Part shown: positions 1-14,062 of the stretch, in pieces
How positions within the stretch are numbered: the first letter of the stretch is position 1
How the letters are laid out: every line of letters begins with the position of its first letter
Origin: Macrocybe gigantea
Taxonomy: Eukaryota; Basidiomycota; Agaricomycetes; Agaricales; Callistosporiaceae
Direction of reading: 5' to 3'
Assembly (NCBI GenBank): GCA_011319805.1
Contig: SJRY01000268.1
Coordinates: 186,001-250,000, forward strand
Length of the DNA stretch: 64,000 bases
Position numbers and translations under genes: made by a program
Notes under the pieces: generated by a model
The model's database searches: none
What the model was told of the DNA's origin: nothing
What the model saw: only the letters and a program-made list of their open reading frames with translations

Positions 1-3000
1 GCTGTCCGGAAGTATAATCAAGGCCGAACATTGGAATGTACTGCCAACTAGAATGACGACGGGGCCATCTCTAGCGGCATCGACTAGCTCCTCGTATGGC
101 TTCGGTCGCAGGAAATGTTCGAAACCCTGGATTTTACGGATTTCATCTATCGTCGACATCCAATCAGTCTGTAGTTGACGACGGCGCAGTATTTCCGATG
201 AGGTCATGTCAGAAACGGGTATCTCTGTCGCTGCAATGGAGAGAAGCACCTGAGAAATGGAGGTCAACCTCTCTGAAAAATCATCAGGCAGTCCGCGGAA
301 GTTGGATCGAACATGGAGAGCGTGGGTCCAGAAAACAGCCCTTCCTTGCTCCAACAATTCCACTGCACGTGCAAGGCTCCCACCGTGAAGCAAGAACCAC
401 GCTGCTGCGTCACAAGCCAGCGTCTGCGCTTTCTGCAGCGCTTCTAGGCGAGCGGCAGCATCAAGTCCGGTCCAAGACAGCTCAGGTAGAAGCTGGATCG
501 CAATCTCATATGCATTGGCGGCGTCGGACCAGGGTTGTCGTGTTTCAGGGCGTGTAGCATGCTTTGCCCATTCCATGGCTGCTTGGAAGCGCGAATTGGT
601 ATCACTGCGTTCCATCCGGGCACCCTGGGCAAGGTCTGCGAGTGCTCTGTCGAAATCTTCCTGAGTTACGGCTTTCGAGAGCTGATAAGTGCCCAATTTG
701 AGGTACCGGTCTGCCAGGTATATGTCCGGGATATCTACCGATGACTGTCGCAAACACCAGATTGCTCTATCCAAGTCCTGCGGATCTTTGAAATGTTCAT
801 ATCGTTCATGCAATCCAACTGCACGATTGAAGTAGTTGATGCGGTGAGATTTCTGTAAGCTGTCGTCGCTGGACACGAGGGTGACTATATTGTCATACAG
901 ATCAATCGCGTAGTCAAGATCAATTTTGTCGTTGGTCGCAGAGAACCGACGTTGGTAGAAGAAGGCAAGACGTTCCTGGATCAGTAAACTCTGCCTGCTG
1001 TCAGGTGGGACCAAGGACATGGCTTCTTTCTCCACTTCGATTGCTCTATCCACATCCGCTAAGTTCTTGGTATGAGTGAATCTCGAGTGGTAAGATGCCG
1101 ATTGAAATGTAAGGGCTTCAAAATGACGCTCATGTCCCGTGGATAAAGGTGGCTGTTAGACTGTGAAGATCAATGGCCCTGTCCAAATCTCGCAAACGCC
1201 TTAAGTTCTCGAACCGCATGGTCAGAAGAAATGCCAGATTCATTGCAATGGACCCGTCAGAAGGATCAATGTTGATGGCCCTTTCTGCCATATCGATGGC
1301 TTTGTCCAAATCAAGAGGCTGGCGCGAATTGCGGTGTCTTTTGGAAAGAGCGTCTGCGAGCTGCGAAAGATGATGTGCCTCATAGCGGGAGTTCGATGGG
1401 CAATTTTCAACAGCCTCTCTCGGAGGTTGATGGCCCAGTCAATTGCGCCAATGGTTTCTAACATATCTGCCAGGGCATCCAACGACTCCAATCTCTCAAG
1501 ACTGCCCTTTGGCTGCAGCGCCAATGCCTTTTCAAACAGTTCAATACATCTTGTCAAATCAGATCGACTATTCGAAAGGCGGTATCGTTCGTGTAGGAGT
1601 TTCGAAAGGGAGCGCAAAATTCCAGACAGTCTATGATGACCTTGAGGACACGTTTTAACGGCTTCTTCGTATGCTTCAATGGCATCGTCGAGATCAGTCT
1701 GCCGCTGAGATAGCGTGAATTTCAAGCCAAGGAGGGCTCCGCGTGCCATATAATGGGCAGCATAGGCGTCTTCTGGTGACGGCGCCCGATCGTTGGCGGA
1801 GGTGTACTTGGATCGATCCAGATTCAACAGGTTGAATTCCACTTTGGATCGGCCATTGACGAGGTCACTCGTCCCAAAATCAGCATTGTGGGCATCAGGA
1901 CAGCCGTCCCTTAGGTATCGAGAGTACGATTGAAGGACCTTTTCGATGCCATCTGTTTCCTGTGTCTTGGAATAACGCGCAGATAGTATTGAAGCCATTC
2001 CATGCACAGCAGTAGCATGACTAGGATGGCCTTCCGGATGTAGAGAGGCATATTCTTCCAGAGCAATGCCGCCTGTTCCAAGTCGGCGAAACTTTGGGAA
2101 TAAGTGAATCGTGAGCGAAGGTAGTCGGCGTAGCGGCCTAAGGAAGGCGCCCTTTCTTTATCTCCTGCAGGCCGAAGGTCCACAACCTTCTTAGCCAGCT
2201 CGACAGCCATATCCATGTCGCTAATCGCATGCCACTTTTGGAACCGCCGCTCATACGTGTCAGCGAGACGCGCTGAGCATTCAGTGTATTCATCGTCCTT
2301 GGAAGAATATAACTTTCTGGCACGGGTGAGCGCGCTTATGGCGTCATCTATGTCAATGCGCTGGCCTGTTTCATCGAATCGCGTCTCGAGGGAATATGCT
2401 AGGCCGCGTAGGGAAAAAGAACGGCCAAACTGGTCACCGGATGCATATGCGAGCATCTGGCGGAACAAATCTATGGCCTTGTTGACATCCGTTATATCTT
2501 TCAAGTGCTCATAACGTATCGTAAGAGCAACTGCTAAGCCTGGAATGGCCACCATGCGACTCCTTGTGCCGGGTGGGAAAGCATCAGCGCATCGTTGTAG
2601 CTGATCGACGAAGTCATCCAGATCCGATTGTGCGTTCGTGGATAGGAAGCGTGAATGAAGCAGTCCAGCCAGCTGAGCGAGGCCATCCCCTAGGCTGAAC
2701 TGCGTAGAGCTATGGCCAAGTGGGGCGGATGCGACATTCTCTCTCGACAACGTGATAGCTCTGTCGAGGTCTTTCATTTGATGAAAGGCCTTATATCTGT
2801 CGTGCAACACGTATATCAGGAGGTTAAGTGCTCTCCTGCGGTTCCCGCCGTGATCTGAACGGCTACTAGAATATCTGCGGAGGACGTCATCGTGTAGATC
2901 CACTGCTCTATTCAGGTCCGATGAATTTCCTGAGTAATTGAACCGCTCGGATAGGCTGATAGCGAGATCCTGCAAGGCGGTGGTATGATGAGGGTGGTTT

Positions 3001-3131
3001 GGTGGATGGATTTTCAGAGCACACTCATGCAGTTCTACTGTCCGATCTAATTCCTTTGTTTTTGCAAGTCGATATGCCTGCCCGACAAAGATGAACTGGA
3101 GTATAGAGCATATGAGATGCCTCAAGAACAT
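1..3131 (-). CDS. TPR-CHAT protein, 3' end cut by window edge, frame broken
   Basis: Large repeat protein of the fungal TPR-CHAT type. Reading leftwards on the minus strand, degenerate tetratricopeptide-like units recur (for example DLNRAVDLHDDVL, DIDDAISALTRARKLY, DLTRCIELFEKALAL). They end in the segment that normally precedes the CHAT peptidase-like domain (ARAVELLEQGRAVFW, then PYEELVDAARDGPVVILV), where the window stops, so the catalytic His/Cys region is not visible. CHAT domains are caspase/separase-like; the role in fungi is unproven, with immunity or programmed death suggested. The frame breaks near 2067, 1417 and 1150; adding one base at each site restores a continuous repeat protein. 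Either assembly errors or a decaying gene. The start at 3131 is the first Met of the repeat frame; a further 5' exon is possible. Confidence 0.75.
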
Positions 3132-3598
3132 ACCATAACCTTGTCAACGACGATTAGCAGAGATGTCAAGCCCGCACGCCGAAGCTACGCCACTTGTAGT
3201 AACTTGCGTTACGCGCCAAAAAGGCAGGCCAGGGAAGCGCCCGCTTGTTTCCTAAACCCATGATGATGCAGCTTCGCCACCAGTCTGACATGCTGTTGAT
3301 GCAGTGTAGACAAAGGCAGTGCACACAGGCTGGGCTGATTAATTGAATTTCTTGTTGCGGCTATGCCAGGCTGGATGTGGTTGACAAGTTCGGGACGTTC
3401 GGAGAACCCTGGACAGAAGATAATCAGCAGATGACACGCCGATAACACAAAAAGCACCGTTAGAGCTGTGCTGACCGGACAAGCAGTAATGAGCCGACAT
3501 GGCGAACGGCACTGTGGAATGGCGCGCCCGAGTCTTCTTTTAACGCCCAGCTCTGTATAAGGGATGCTGCGGCTCACTTATGTTGACGAAAGCCAACC
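3132..3598. other. Intergenic, divergent promoter region
   Basis: Lies between the minus-strand TPR-CHAT start and the plus-strand AAA ATPase start. The only open frames (for example 3209-3577 minus) show no family motif. Nothing else recognised. Confidence 0.5.
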
Positions 3599-6077
3599 AT
3601 GCATTCTTCGACAGACAGCACCTCCTCCATTGAATTAATCGAGAACGAGAAGGAGCCAGAGCAGCAGCCCGCCGAACCGCCCGAAAATAGTGGTGAGTGG
3701 GAATGTCAGAAGAATGCATCCTTTGTCCAATTGATGGAACAGAACCTGAGCGGGGCACGTGTCTCGATGTCAAGCGACTTGACAAGGTTCACATCCCTGG
3801 TACAAGATCCTGGGAGCTATACGACGCATCCGAAGATTACAAGTCTGGCATCGGCGCTGGTCGATATTCGAAGTACGCGAGCCATGTATTCATCGTTCGG
3901 CGCAAGATCATTCCCCCGAGATATGGCGGCAATGACATTCCGGTGTACGACACGAAAATTCTAGTATGGAGCCCATGGTTACGGTCTGCAATTGAAGCGG
4001 TGCTGAGGGACGTTCGATCTATATCGTGGGGTGCACAACCGCTGAAGGTAAATGAGTTTTTGCATTGCTTCCTCGTTTGAAGATCCTCAAGAGGAGCGTT
4101 AGGTTGATCCTCTGGCTCTACTCGCCTTTCTGCCCCATTTGAAAGAGTATTTGGGCCAAATCCGCTCCAACAGTGTCACCAACATCAAGTTAGATCGTGA
4201 AAACATTGTTCGCCATCTGGAATTTCTTATCAACTATCTAGAATCAGAGTATGCATCAACTCTGCAAAAGCTTGATAGATTACTTTCGCTCCGCAAGATC
4301 ACATTCGACCTCCTCTGGGATATATTCCTCCCTGGCAGCACCATCCTTGCCTCTTGTTCCGTCACCTCCGAAACTCGTGCTTATAGGCTTCGCGATATTC
4401 GTCAATATACCGATAATGAAGGGGTGCGTTTCTGGAGATTGAGCTGCGAATACGTCGAAGCCCGTTATCATCCTGAAGCCCAAAAGACTTTTGGCTGGGC
4501 CGGTGTGTATATGCGCATTCGAGAATTTGCCGGGACGGTCGATATCAACGCGCTACGCGCGTACGCTATTCAGTGGCATTCACAACCGAGCCAAATCAGA
4601 GAATTTCTTGTTTCTCGTGGTCGCAAATGGGCATCGACACCTCAAGTCCTTCACGCTCAGTATAGTGGCTTGGCCTTTCGAAGCGTCGAGGAGAAAGACA
4701 ACAAATATCAAAAGTTCAACGTATGGTGTCTGCATATTCTACATGATTTTTTTTCTCGCTTACCCGATACCCAGGTCCAGGGACGCATCATGGTCGATAG
4801 AGGTTTGTTCTATTATCTGACTCCAGTGCAGACATTCAGTCATTCATCCTTCCACTTTTACTCACCCTTCCAGCTGCTTTCAGTATTAATGATCCCAATT
4901 ATGACCTCCCGAAACCATCGAAAAGCCTTAGAGTTCCAGCGCTCGAGTCTGATGATTTTGATCTGGACAATGATGCACCAAGTTCGGAATTAGAAGACAC
5001 CGTCGAATCAATCGATGACGACTTGCTCCTTTACGCGTCCCCAATTCTTTATGGGTTTGACCTTGTCGGCAAAACGTGGCGTAAGTTTATTATACAGTCG
5101 CGGAGCGGTCATAGCGCTAATCCATGATTCTGAAGTCGAATTCAATGTTCGGAATGTCAGCGAGATCAAATGGAACGATGAGATATTCAAGAATCTTACT
5201 ATCGATTCCGACGAGAAGACTGTCCTACAGAGTTTAATCGAAGTTCACGCGCAGGACAAACCGTTCGACGATTTCGTGGCAGGTAAAGGCCTTGGACTCG
5301 TCATAAATTTGTTCGGTGTGTTGTATTCTCTCTCCAGAGGCTGGAATTCAAACCTGACTCGTTACAAGGACGCCCTGGCGTTGGCAAATCGCTTACCGTC
5401 GAGGCAATCAGCGAACGTAAGCATTCCAACCCAACTAACCCCATTCCTTCATGCTTACATTTGACTCCAACGCAGACTTGCAGCGACCTCTTTATGTCAT
5501 CGGATCTGGCGACCTTGGCACTGATGCATCCATGGTGGACCAGAGACTGAGAAAGGTTCTGGCTTTGGTCCCAACATGGAACGCCATTCTTCTCATCGAT
5601 GAAGCTGACATTTTCTTGGAGAAACGCGCCACCCATGACCTGGAACGGAATGCCATGGTAGCAGTGTTCTTGCGCGAAATCGAGTACGCCCATGATCGAC
5701 CCGCTCTGAATGTCTGGTTCTTACTCGTTTCCAGGTATTTCCGGGGCATTCTTTTCCTGACGACAAATCGCATCAAAGAGTTTGACCACGCGTTCCAATC
5801 CCGCATACATCTCTCGTTGCATTACGAGGATCTGAACGCCGAGACCCGACTGCAGCTCTGGACGGCTTTCCTGGACAAAGCTTGCAGCAATCCGTATGGA
5901 TGTGAGGAGATTTCGGCTCACGAAATGGCCCATCTCGCTGCACAGACCCTGAACGGACGTCAAATCAAGAACGTCGTCAAAGTAGCCACTTCTCTCGCCA
6001 GGTTCGAGAAGGTGCCGTTGGGATATGGCCACCTCATGCGGACGTTGGCATTGACCGTGAGATTCGATGATATCTAA
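3599..6077 (+). CDS. AAA+ family ATPase with long N-terminal region
   Basis: Predicted 694-residue AAA-type ATPase. Seven introns give a model that stays in frame throughout: 3693-3742, 4048-4102, 4803-4873, 5081-5135, 5316-5368, 5417-5475 and 5684-5734. The N-terminal 430 or so residues resemble the uncharacterised region that precedes the ATPase core in many fungal AAA proteins. The core has Walker A GRPGVGKS, created across the intron at 5316-5368, Walker B ILLIDEAD, a sensor FLTTNR and an arginine-finger segment DHAFQSRIHLSL. The family couples ATP hydrolysis to remodelling of protein assemblies; the substrate is unknown. The first P-loop residue pair is GR rather than the usual GP; all catalytic residues are present. 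The intron at 5684-5734 is a multiple of three and would be read through in a naive ORF. Confidence 0.85.
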
Positions 6078-6522
6078 ATTCGGGTACGCTACCTATTATC
6101 GCCTGTCTCGTTAGAGTTCTTCACTGATGTCTCTATCCTCAAAGCGGACTGAAAGGCGTGTTACTTTTGGAATCTCAGACTGCGTTTCAGACGGAATAGG
6201 ATGTTGACTTACGTAGCACTTAGTCTTTCAAGTCTTGGTCTACTTTCTCTTGCAATCCTGAGGAATCCATGTTACATACACTCCTGCCGGCTGAATGTTC
6301 CTTCAGTCTGTCCGGAATGCTGATGCCACCCCCGATGATTATCTTCTGAAGCCATGAACAACGCCCTACCGCTAGTTCAATGTTGCGGAAGGCGATTGCC
6401 CTCCCTTTCAAACATCATCTTCACGTGGCCGTTCGTCGGAACGCAAGAATGTATTTCGGATCGATCAATGATGGATTTACATGATCAAGAATAGATATGA
6501 CCTTGCGCCGGTGCATATAGCT
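6078..6522. other. Intergenic, convergent 3' regions
   Basis: Gap between the AAA ATPase stop and the pyruvate decarboxylase stop. No conserved frame or RNA recognised. Confidence 0.5.
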
Positions 6523-8963
<2,441 letters not shown>

Positions 8964-9006
8964 GGTGAAAGAGAGCAGTGTTGAAGAGGGTTTGTTGAGC
9001 CTGGTG

Positions 9007-9014
9007 TATTTATA
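9007..9014 (-). promoter_or_regulatory. TATA-like box upstream of pyruvate decarboxylase
   Basis: TATAAATA on the minus strand, about 44 bp before the ATG at 8963. Position and sequence fit a TATA element of a highly expressed glycolytic-type gene. Inference only. Confidence 0.4.
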
Positions 9015-9346
9015 CGTTGCCGAGGTCTGAGGATCATGTCGAAGTGAGTGACGTCAGAGGTCTAGATATCTCTATCTGTCCGTATGAACAACCTCCGTGT
9101 ATCTTCGGCGACGATGGCTGGACCTTGTCTGGAAGTGCAACAGGTCTCTTCGGGCACACGTGACTCGACGCGCTTCCCTGCTGGTCCAGCTCTTCTCGCT
9201 TCACCAATACCTAAAACAGCCTCGTGGACCTACAAACACGCTGCTCTTCCCTCATTCTGCGGTATTCTGCCCTAGACCATATTCCATATTCTCAGGCCAG
9301 CCTCAAACCCTTGTAGCGACTGTGATTGGACGCCGCTTGCCTCGTC

Positions 9347-11232
9347 ATGAGCGGGAAAAGCGAAAATGACAAGCGCGCCATACCGAGGATTATCAACGAT
9401 TGGTGGTTGATGGAGTGTCTTGGGAGTGGTTATTCTGGAAAGCTTCAAGGTCTTATCGCGCAGCGGATACACCTGACTTGCTAGTCGATACATAGGTTCC
9501 ACCTTTCGTGCTCAGCATGTACACACGAAGTATGAAGCAGCCATAAAATTACAAGCCGTAGACCACGAATGCCCACCAACCGCATCGAACAATGTCTCTA
9601 TCCTTCCCTTCAAGGTCTGAAGGGCATTCCCACACTGCTGGCCTCTGGCATTTGTGGCGAATGGACCTATCTCGTCCTTGATCTGCTGGGCCCCAGCCTC
9701 CACAGTTTATACCGAAGTACAGGAAGGTTGCCATGGATCTCGGACCGTCTGCAGCATCGCCATGCAAGTGGTGAGTGTCTTGCCTACACGTATCGTTGAT
9801 TTCCGGACTTTAAAGTAGATCGCGAGAATTGCAGCTATGCATGCACGGGGCATCTCCATCGTGACATCCAACTCGGAAATTTCATTGTTGGTCTTCCCCC
9901 GAACCACCATATTATCTATGTCATCGATCTCGGGTTCTCTAAGCGGTACATAAATCCGCATACGCGCTCTCATATACCCGACAGCAATGTGAACGTGATT
10001 TTATAGGAAATTACTGGTTCTCGTAAGTGAACGCGTCCCTAACTCTGCGAGACGACCTGGTTTATTCGTATTCCAGCTCAGTCAATGTGCACTGTCGTGG
10101 CACTGGTACTGCAGTTTATCTCCCTGCCAACATCGGGCAACCACTGACATTCTTTCTAGTCCCTTCACGTCGAGACGATCTGGAGGCTATTGCACTGATG
10201 CTAATTCACCTTCTTACCCCATATGGGCTTTCCTGGACCCGCAGGGGAGTGCCCAAGACCGACGAAGCACACGATGCACTGAAACTTCAGAAGAAGAGTG
10301 CCCTGCCCGAGCATCTATGTCGAAATATGCCTGTAGAATTTGAAGACTTTCTTCGTTACTGCAGACGATTGCAGTTTTACGAGAAGCCGGATTATGATGT
10401 TTGGATTGAAAAGTTCCGAGACCTAGCAGTGGCACACGGTTACCCATCCAGCGAAGATTTCGTATGGCCTCCACGGAAGGTAAATTCGGTTCTTCCGTTC
10501 AAAACGATTTCTCATTATTTTTACTAGCAATTGGTCCACATGCGACCTGTCCAACGACTTCTTGGGCCGGGAACAAACAATAATCTCCAGGGGATCCTGG
10601 AGGGTCTCACCAAACTCAATCTCCAAGATCCTTTCAGACCTGCTCTTGGTGACCGGACAAATCGAGCTCAGTCAGAGATCAGGAATGGCGCACCAGCGAA
10701 GAAACCACCAATAGAAGTGATAGAGATCAGCGACTCCAGTGACGGTTCGAAACGTCAGGGTTCGAGGACGATATCAAAACAAGGCCGTTTAAAGGATTTG
10801 GTGTCGCAGCTTCACCAGGCCAAGGATCAGGATGCATTGTCTGGTTGCGTCCGCGATTTTATTGAGGCACTGCAGTGCAATAGTTCGAGAACGCTCACAA
10901 TGGAGGCCTCTGTGTTTCTTGATCAATTGTGCCAAAGGCTCGCGGCCTTGTCGAGGATACCAGGCCCTGGACGGTGCGTTATCGCTAATAAGAGACGGCC
11001 AGTGGAGATTTACTCTTATTATAGATTATTGCGATCACGGTCCCAAAAAGCCGATGCGACAGAATCTCGATATGCGAGACGCGTACTCACCGCACGTTTG
11101 AAGACTGATATTAGGACGGCGACCGACGCACAGGCTATCATCAATATGATTGTGGAATTTGGAACCATCACAAACAACAGTCACCCTCGGACGATAACGA
11201 AGGTTATCCTGGCTTTTCATGTCTGTAGTTAA
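9347..11232 (+). CDS. Casein-kinase-1-like protein kinase, frame broken
   Basis: CK1-like kinase of the type expanded in Agaricomycetes. Start MSGKSENDKRAIPRI at 9347. Visible: Gly loop LGSGYSG, then after an intron the beta-3 lysine in YEAAIKL, the hinge-side segment LVLDLLGPSLHSLYR, catalytic loop HRDIQLGNF (the usual Lys after HRDI is Gln), DLGFSKRY in the DFG position, and SRRDDLEAIALMLIHL. An intron at 10480-10527 leads to a C-terminal tail carrying a SUMO-interaction-like motif VIEISDSSD. Five frame breaks, near 9573, 9732, 9746, 9857 and 9993, are each restored by one base, four of them beside a CC pair. From 10030 to the end the frame is clean. A recent pseudogene or a patch of poor assembly; substrate unknown. 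Confidence 0.75.
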
Positions 11233-12026
11233 ATATCCTAATCTTCGTCTTTTAGGATGGATTTGCTTTTCTTCAGGGCTTGTCCAACCAGTTGAAGCTG
11301 ATTCGATGAAAAGAAGTCATTTTGGCACTTGCATATATCATTTACACGGCATCAAGCTACAGCTAGACACCTTACGTCTTGGACGTTGACCATAATGATT
11401 GTTTTATTGGGGAACAGGATAGCCATTTGCAGTGTTGAGAAAGGCGCATGGTTTTACCCCTGAAATCGTGCGCAGCTGATAGGCGAGACCCTCTTCGGGT
11501 TTTGCGAATGAGTTCAAGAAGTCGATGCAGAGTGGGACTCGAAGAACCAAGGCAGAAATCACGAGCGGACTGACATGACCCCGCGTTATTACTCGGTGCT
11601 CGCTCGGAGCAGGCATTTGGGGGCTGAGCGTGACATTGGGACGACGAAGGCAGTTTTGTTTTCATGAACGAGGGAGCTGAAAGCGTAGGTCGTCACTCAG
11701 ACGGCGGAGTGGTCTAGACGGAAAATTGCTTGTTCGGGACCAGATCTATTGTTGCCTATCGGCGAAGCTCTAGTCCGGCGGGCGGGGACCTTGTATTTCA
11801 TCTGATCACCCCATTCCAAGCACAAAAAAATTTTAAGTGATACCGGAAAACGCCGGTCCCCAGCGAAGGGCAGCATTATTTTAACTGTCAATCAGACCAT
11901 GATTTAGTGCTGGTCCTGAAGGCCTCTTTTTTTACTCGGTACCCGCCCCAGCCGCTCTCTTTTCTACTTCCAGTCTTTGTGGCTCTACTTGGGGTTTGAT
12001 CTTTCTCTTTCGTCTCGTCGCACATC
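11233..12026. other. Intergenic; pyrimidine-rich leader before the desaturase
   Basis: About 800 bp without a recognisable gene. The last 90 bp before 12027 are rich in CT tracts, common around fungal transcription starts. Small antisense frames at 11372-11665 and 11888-12136 have no motif support. Confidence 0.45.
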
Positions 12027-13815
12027 ATGTCGCCAAAGGACGCCAAGTTCACAGTCGTTGAGCAGGACACGTTTGTCGTGCCCGACATCACTATCAAAGA
12101 TTTGCTGGGTGCCATACCGTACGTCGTTCTCCCCAAGGTATAGAAACGTTCTGTACCGTGCTGACAATGGCTCCAACGACATAGTTCGCACTGCTTGCAG
12201 CGTTCTGCTCTTCGCTCCTCAGTTTACGTGTAAGAGCTCTCTATGTCCCTGCCTATTACATCAGACGCGTCGTGTCCTTACTAGAGTGCGTCTTTGCGCA
12301 GGGTCTGGGATATTATCGTTATCACTTTCACTTACAAGACTGCCACCTATCTGGACACTTTCATCAACCCCGAGACGCTGGCCCTTCCGTATCCATGGCT
12401 GTATCCGTTCGCGCGATTCGCTTTGTGGTCGATGTACGGCTTTTGGGCAGGTCTATTCGCAACCGGTCTGTGGGTCGTCGCGCACGAGTGTGGGCACCAA
12501 GCCTTTTCCGAATCCAAGTTTATCAACAACAGCGTCGGCTGGGTTCTCCACTCTGCGTACGTTATTTTCAGTTTGCCCCAAATTTTTTGCACATTGCACC
12601 TGACTTGTTACGTCACGCGGTGACACAGACTCGGCGTGCCGTACCATTCTTGGCGCATCACACACGGGAAGCATCATGCCTCTACTGGTCACATGACCCA
12701 GGATCAGGTCTTCGTGCCATCGACCCGTTCAGAGCTTGGTCTACCTAAATTCAACGCCGAGGGAGAGGATCTCTTAGGTTCTCGCGTCAGCATTGCGGTG
12801 CAGAAGGAGCTTTGGGACGCGCTCGGTGACTCGCCTATTGGTGCTGTTCTTGGTGCGAGCTCTTACTTGGTGGGCTGCATTTTGAACTTCCCCTTCTTGT
12901 CGTTCTAATCGAGTTTGCCCAGCTCGGAGGATGGCCCGCGTACCTTATCCTGAACGCTTCTGGGCAACGCAGATATCCCAAGGGAACGAATCGTGAGGGG
13001 TCTAATTCAGTGTCAAATACTCCGCCATTGAGCGTTTTGTAGACTTTGCGCCTGGTGCCGCTATGTTTTCGCCTCATCACTACGCGCAAATCATCGTGTC
13101 CGATATTGGTATCGTTCTATGGCTGGCAGGAGTTGTCTACAGCATCTACACATACGGTTTTGCGAATGTCTTCCGCCTCTACCTCGTACCTTACCTCTGG
13201 CAAGTCTCGTCCGTTCGTGTTTCTATGTCCTCTTAGCCTAATGTCTATCTTTAGGGTCAACCACTGGTTGGTCTTGATTACCTTCTTGCAACACACAGAC
13301 CCGCTCCTCCCTCACTACCGCGCTCCCGAATTCACCTTCCCCCGTGGTGCCCTCACCACCTTCGATCGTAACTTGCTCGGTGATTGTGGCAAGATCATGG
13401 GCTGGATCGGTGCCCACGCTACCCATGGTATCTCTGAGACGCACGTCCTTCACCATGTGTCCAGCAAGATTCCCCATTACCATGCGTACGTGTGAACTCC
13501 TCACTCACGTATACAAACCATTGTTGATCTGCTTGAACAGATGGGAAGCCAGTGCAGCCCTCAAGAAGAGGCTTGCCAAGGATGGTATTTTCCTCGAGGG
13601 TCGGCCAGGTGGATGGGCTGAAGTGTACCGCGTCTTCAAAGAATGCAAGGTAGGCGGATGTGCGCCTATTTCTTTCCTTTCTTCTAACTTTGTCATCCAA
13701 GTTCGTCGAGGATGAGGGCGACGTTCTCTTCTTCAAGAATGCACGCGGTTTTGCCAAAATGAAGCCAGTGTTTGCGGACTCGGTCAGCGACTCTGGCGTA
13801 GAGGTCGACAAGTAA
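12027..13815 (+). CDS. FAD2: Delta-12 (oleate) fatty acid desaturase
   Basis: Endoplasmic-reticulum membrane di-iron enzyme that converts oleate to linoleate. Nine exons give a clean 437-residue protein starting MSPKDAKFTVVEQ. Introns: 12119-12184, 12230-12301, 12557-12628, 12870-12922, 12993-13042, 13200-13254, 13486-13540, 13650-13701. The three histidine boxes are present: HECGH, HGKHH and HVLHH within ETHVLHHVSSKIPHYHAWEA. Hydrophobic segments flank the boxes. The intron at 13200 begins GCAAGT, a GC-AG donor. A delta-15 or bifunctional desaturase has the same motifs, so regioselectivity is inferred from the commonest family member. Confidence 0.9.
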
Positions 13816-14062
13816 ACCATCTTCAGACGTTAGTAGACGAATTGGTTGGAATCCAACTTTCACACATCAAGCGTGACTTTACCCGCATACATTTTGTAGA
13901 TCGAAAGGGATTATGACAATAATGAATTTATTTTTGGAAAGCCCTGCTTCAACTTTATCTTGATTGATGGTTTCATCTTCATAACTTGAAGTGCATGAAT
14001 GAAAAGTCGTAAGGGGCGGAGACTCCAAAAGGAAACGATTTCCTGGCTTGTACCACCAGACA

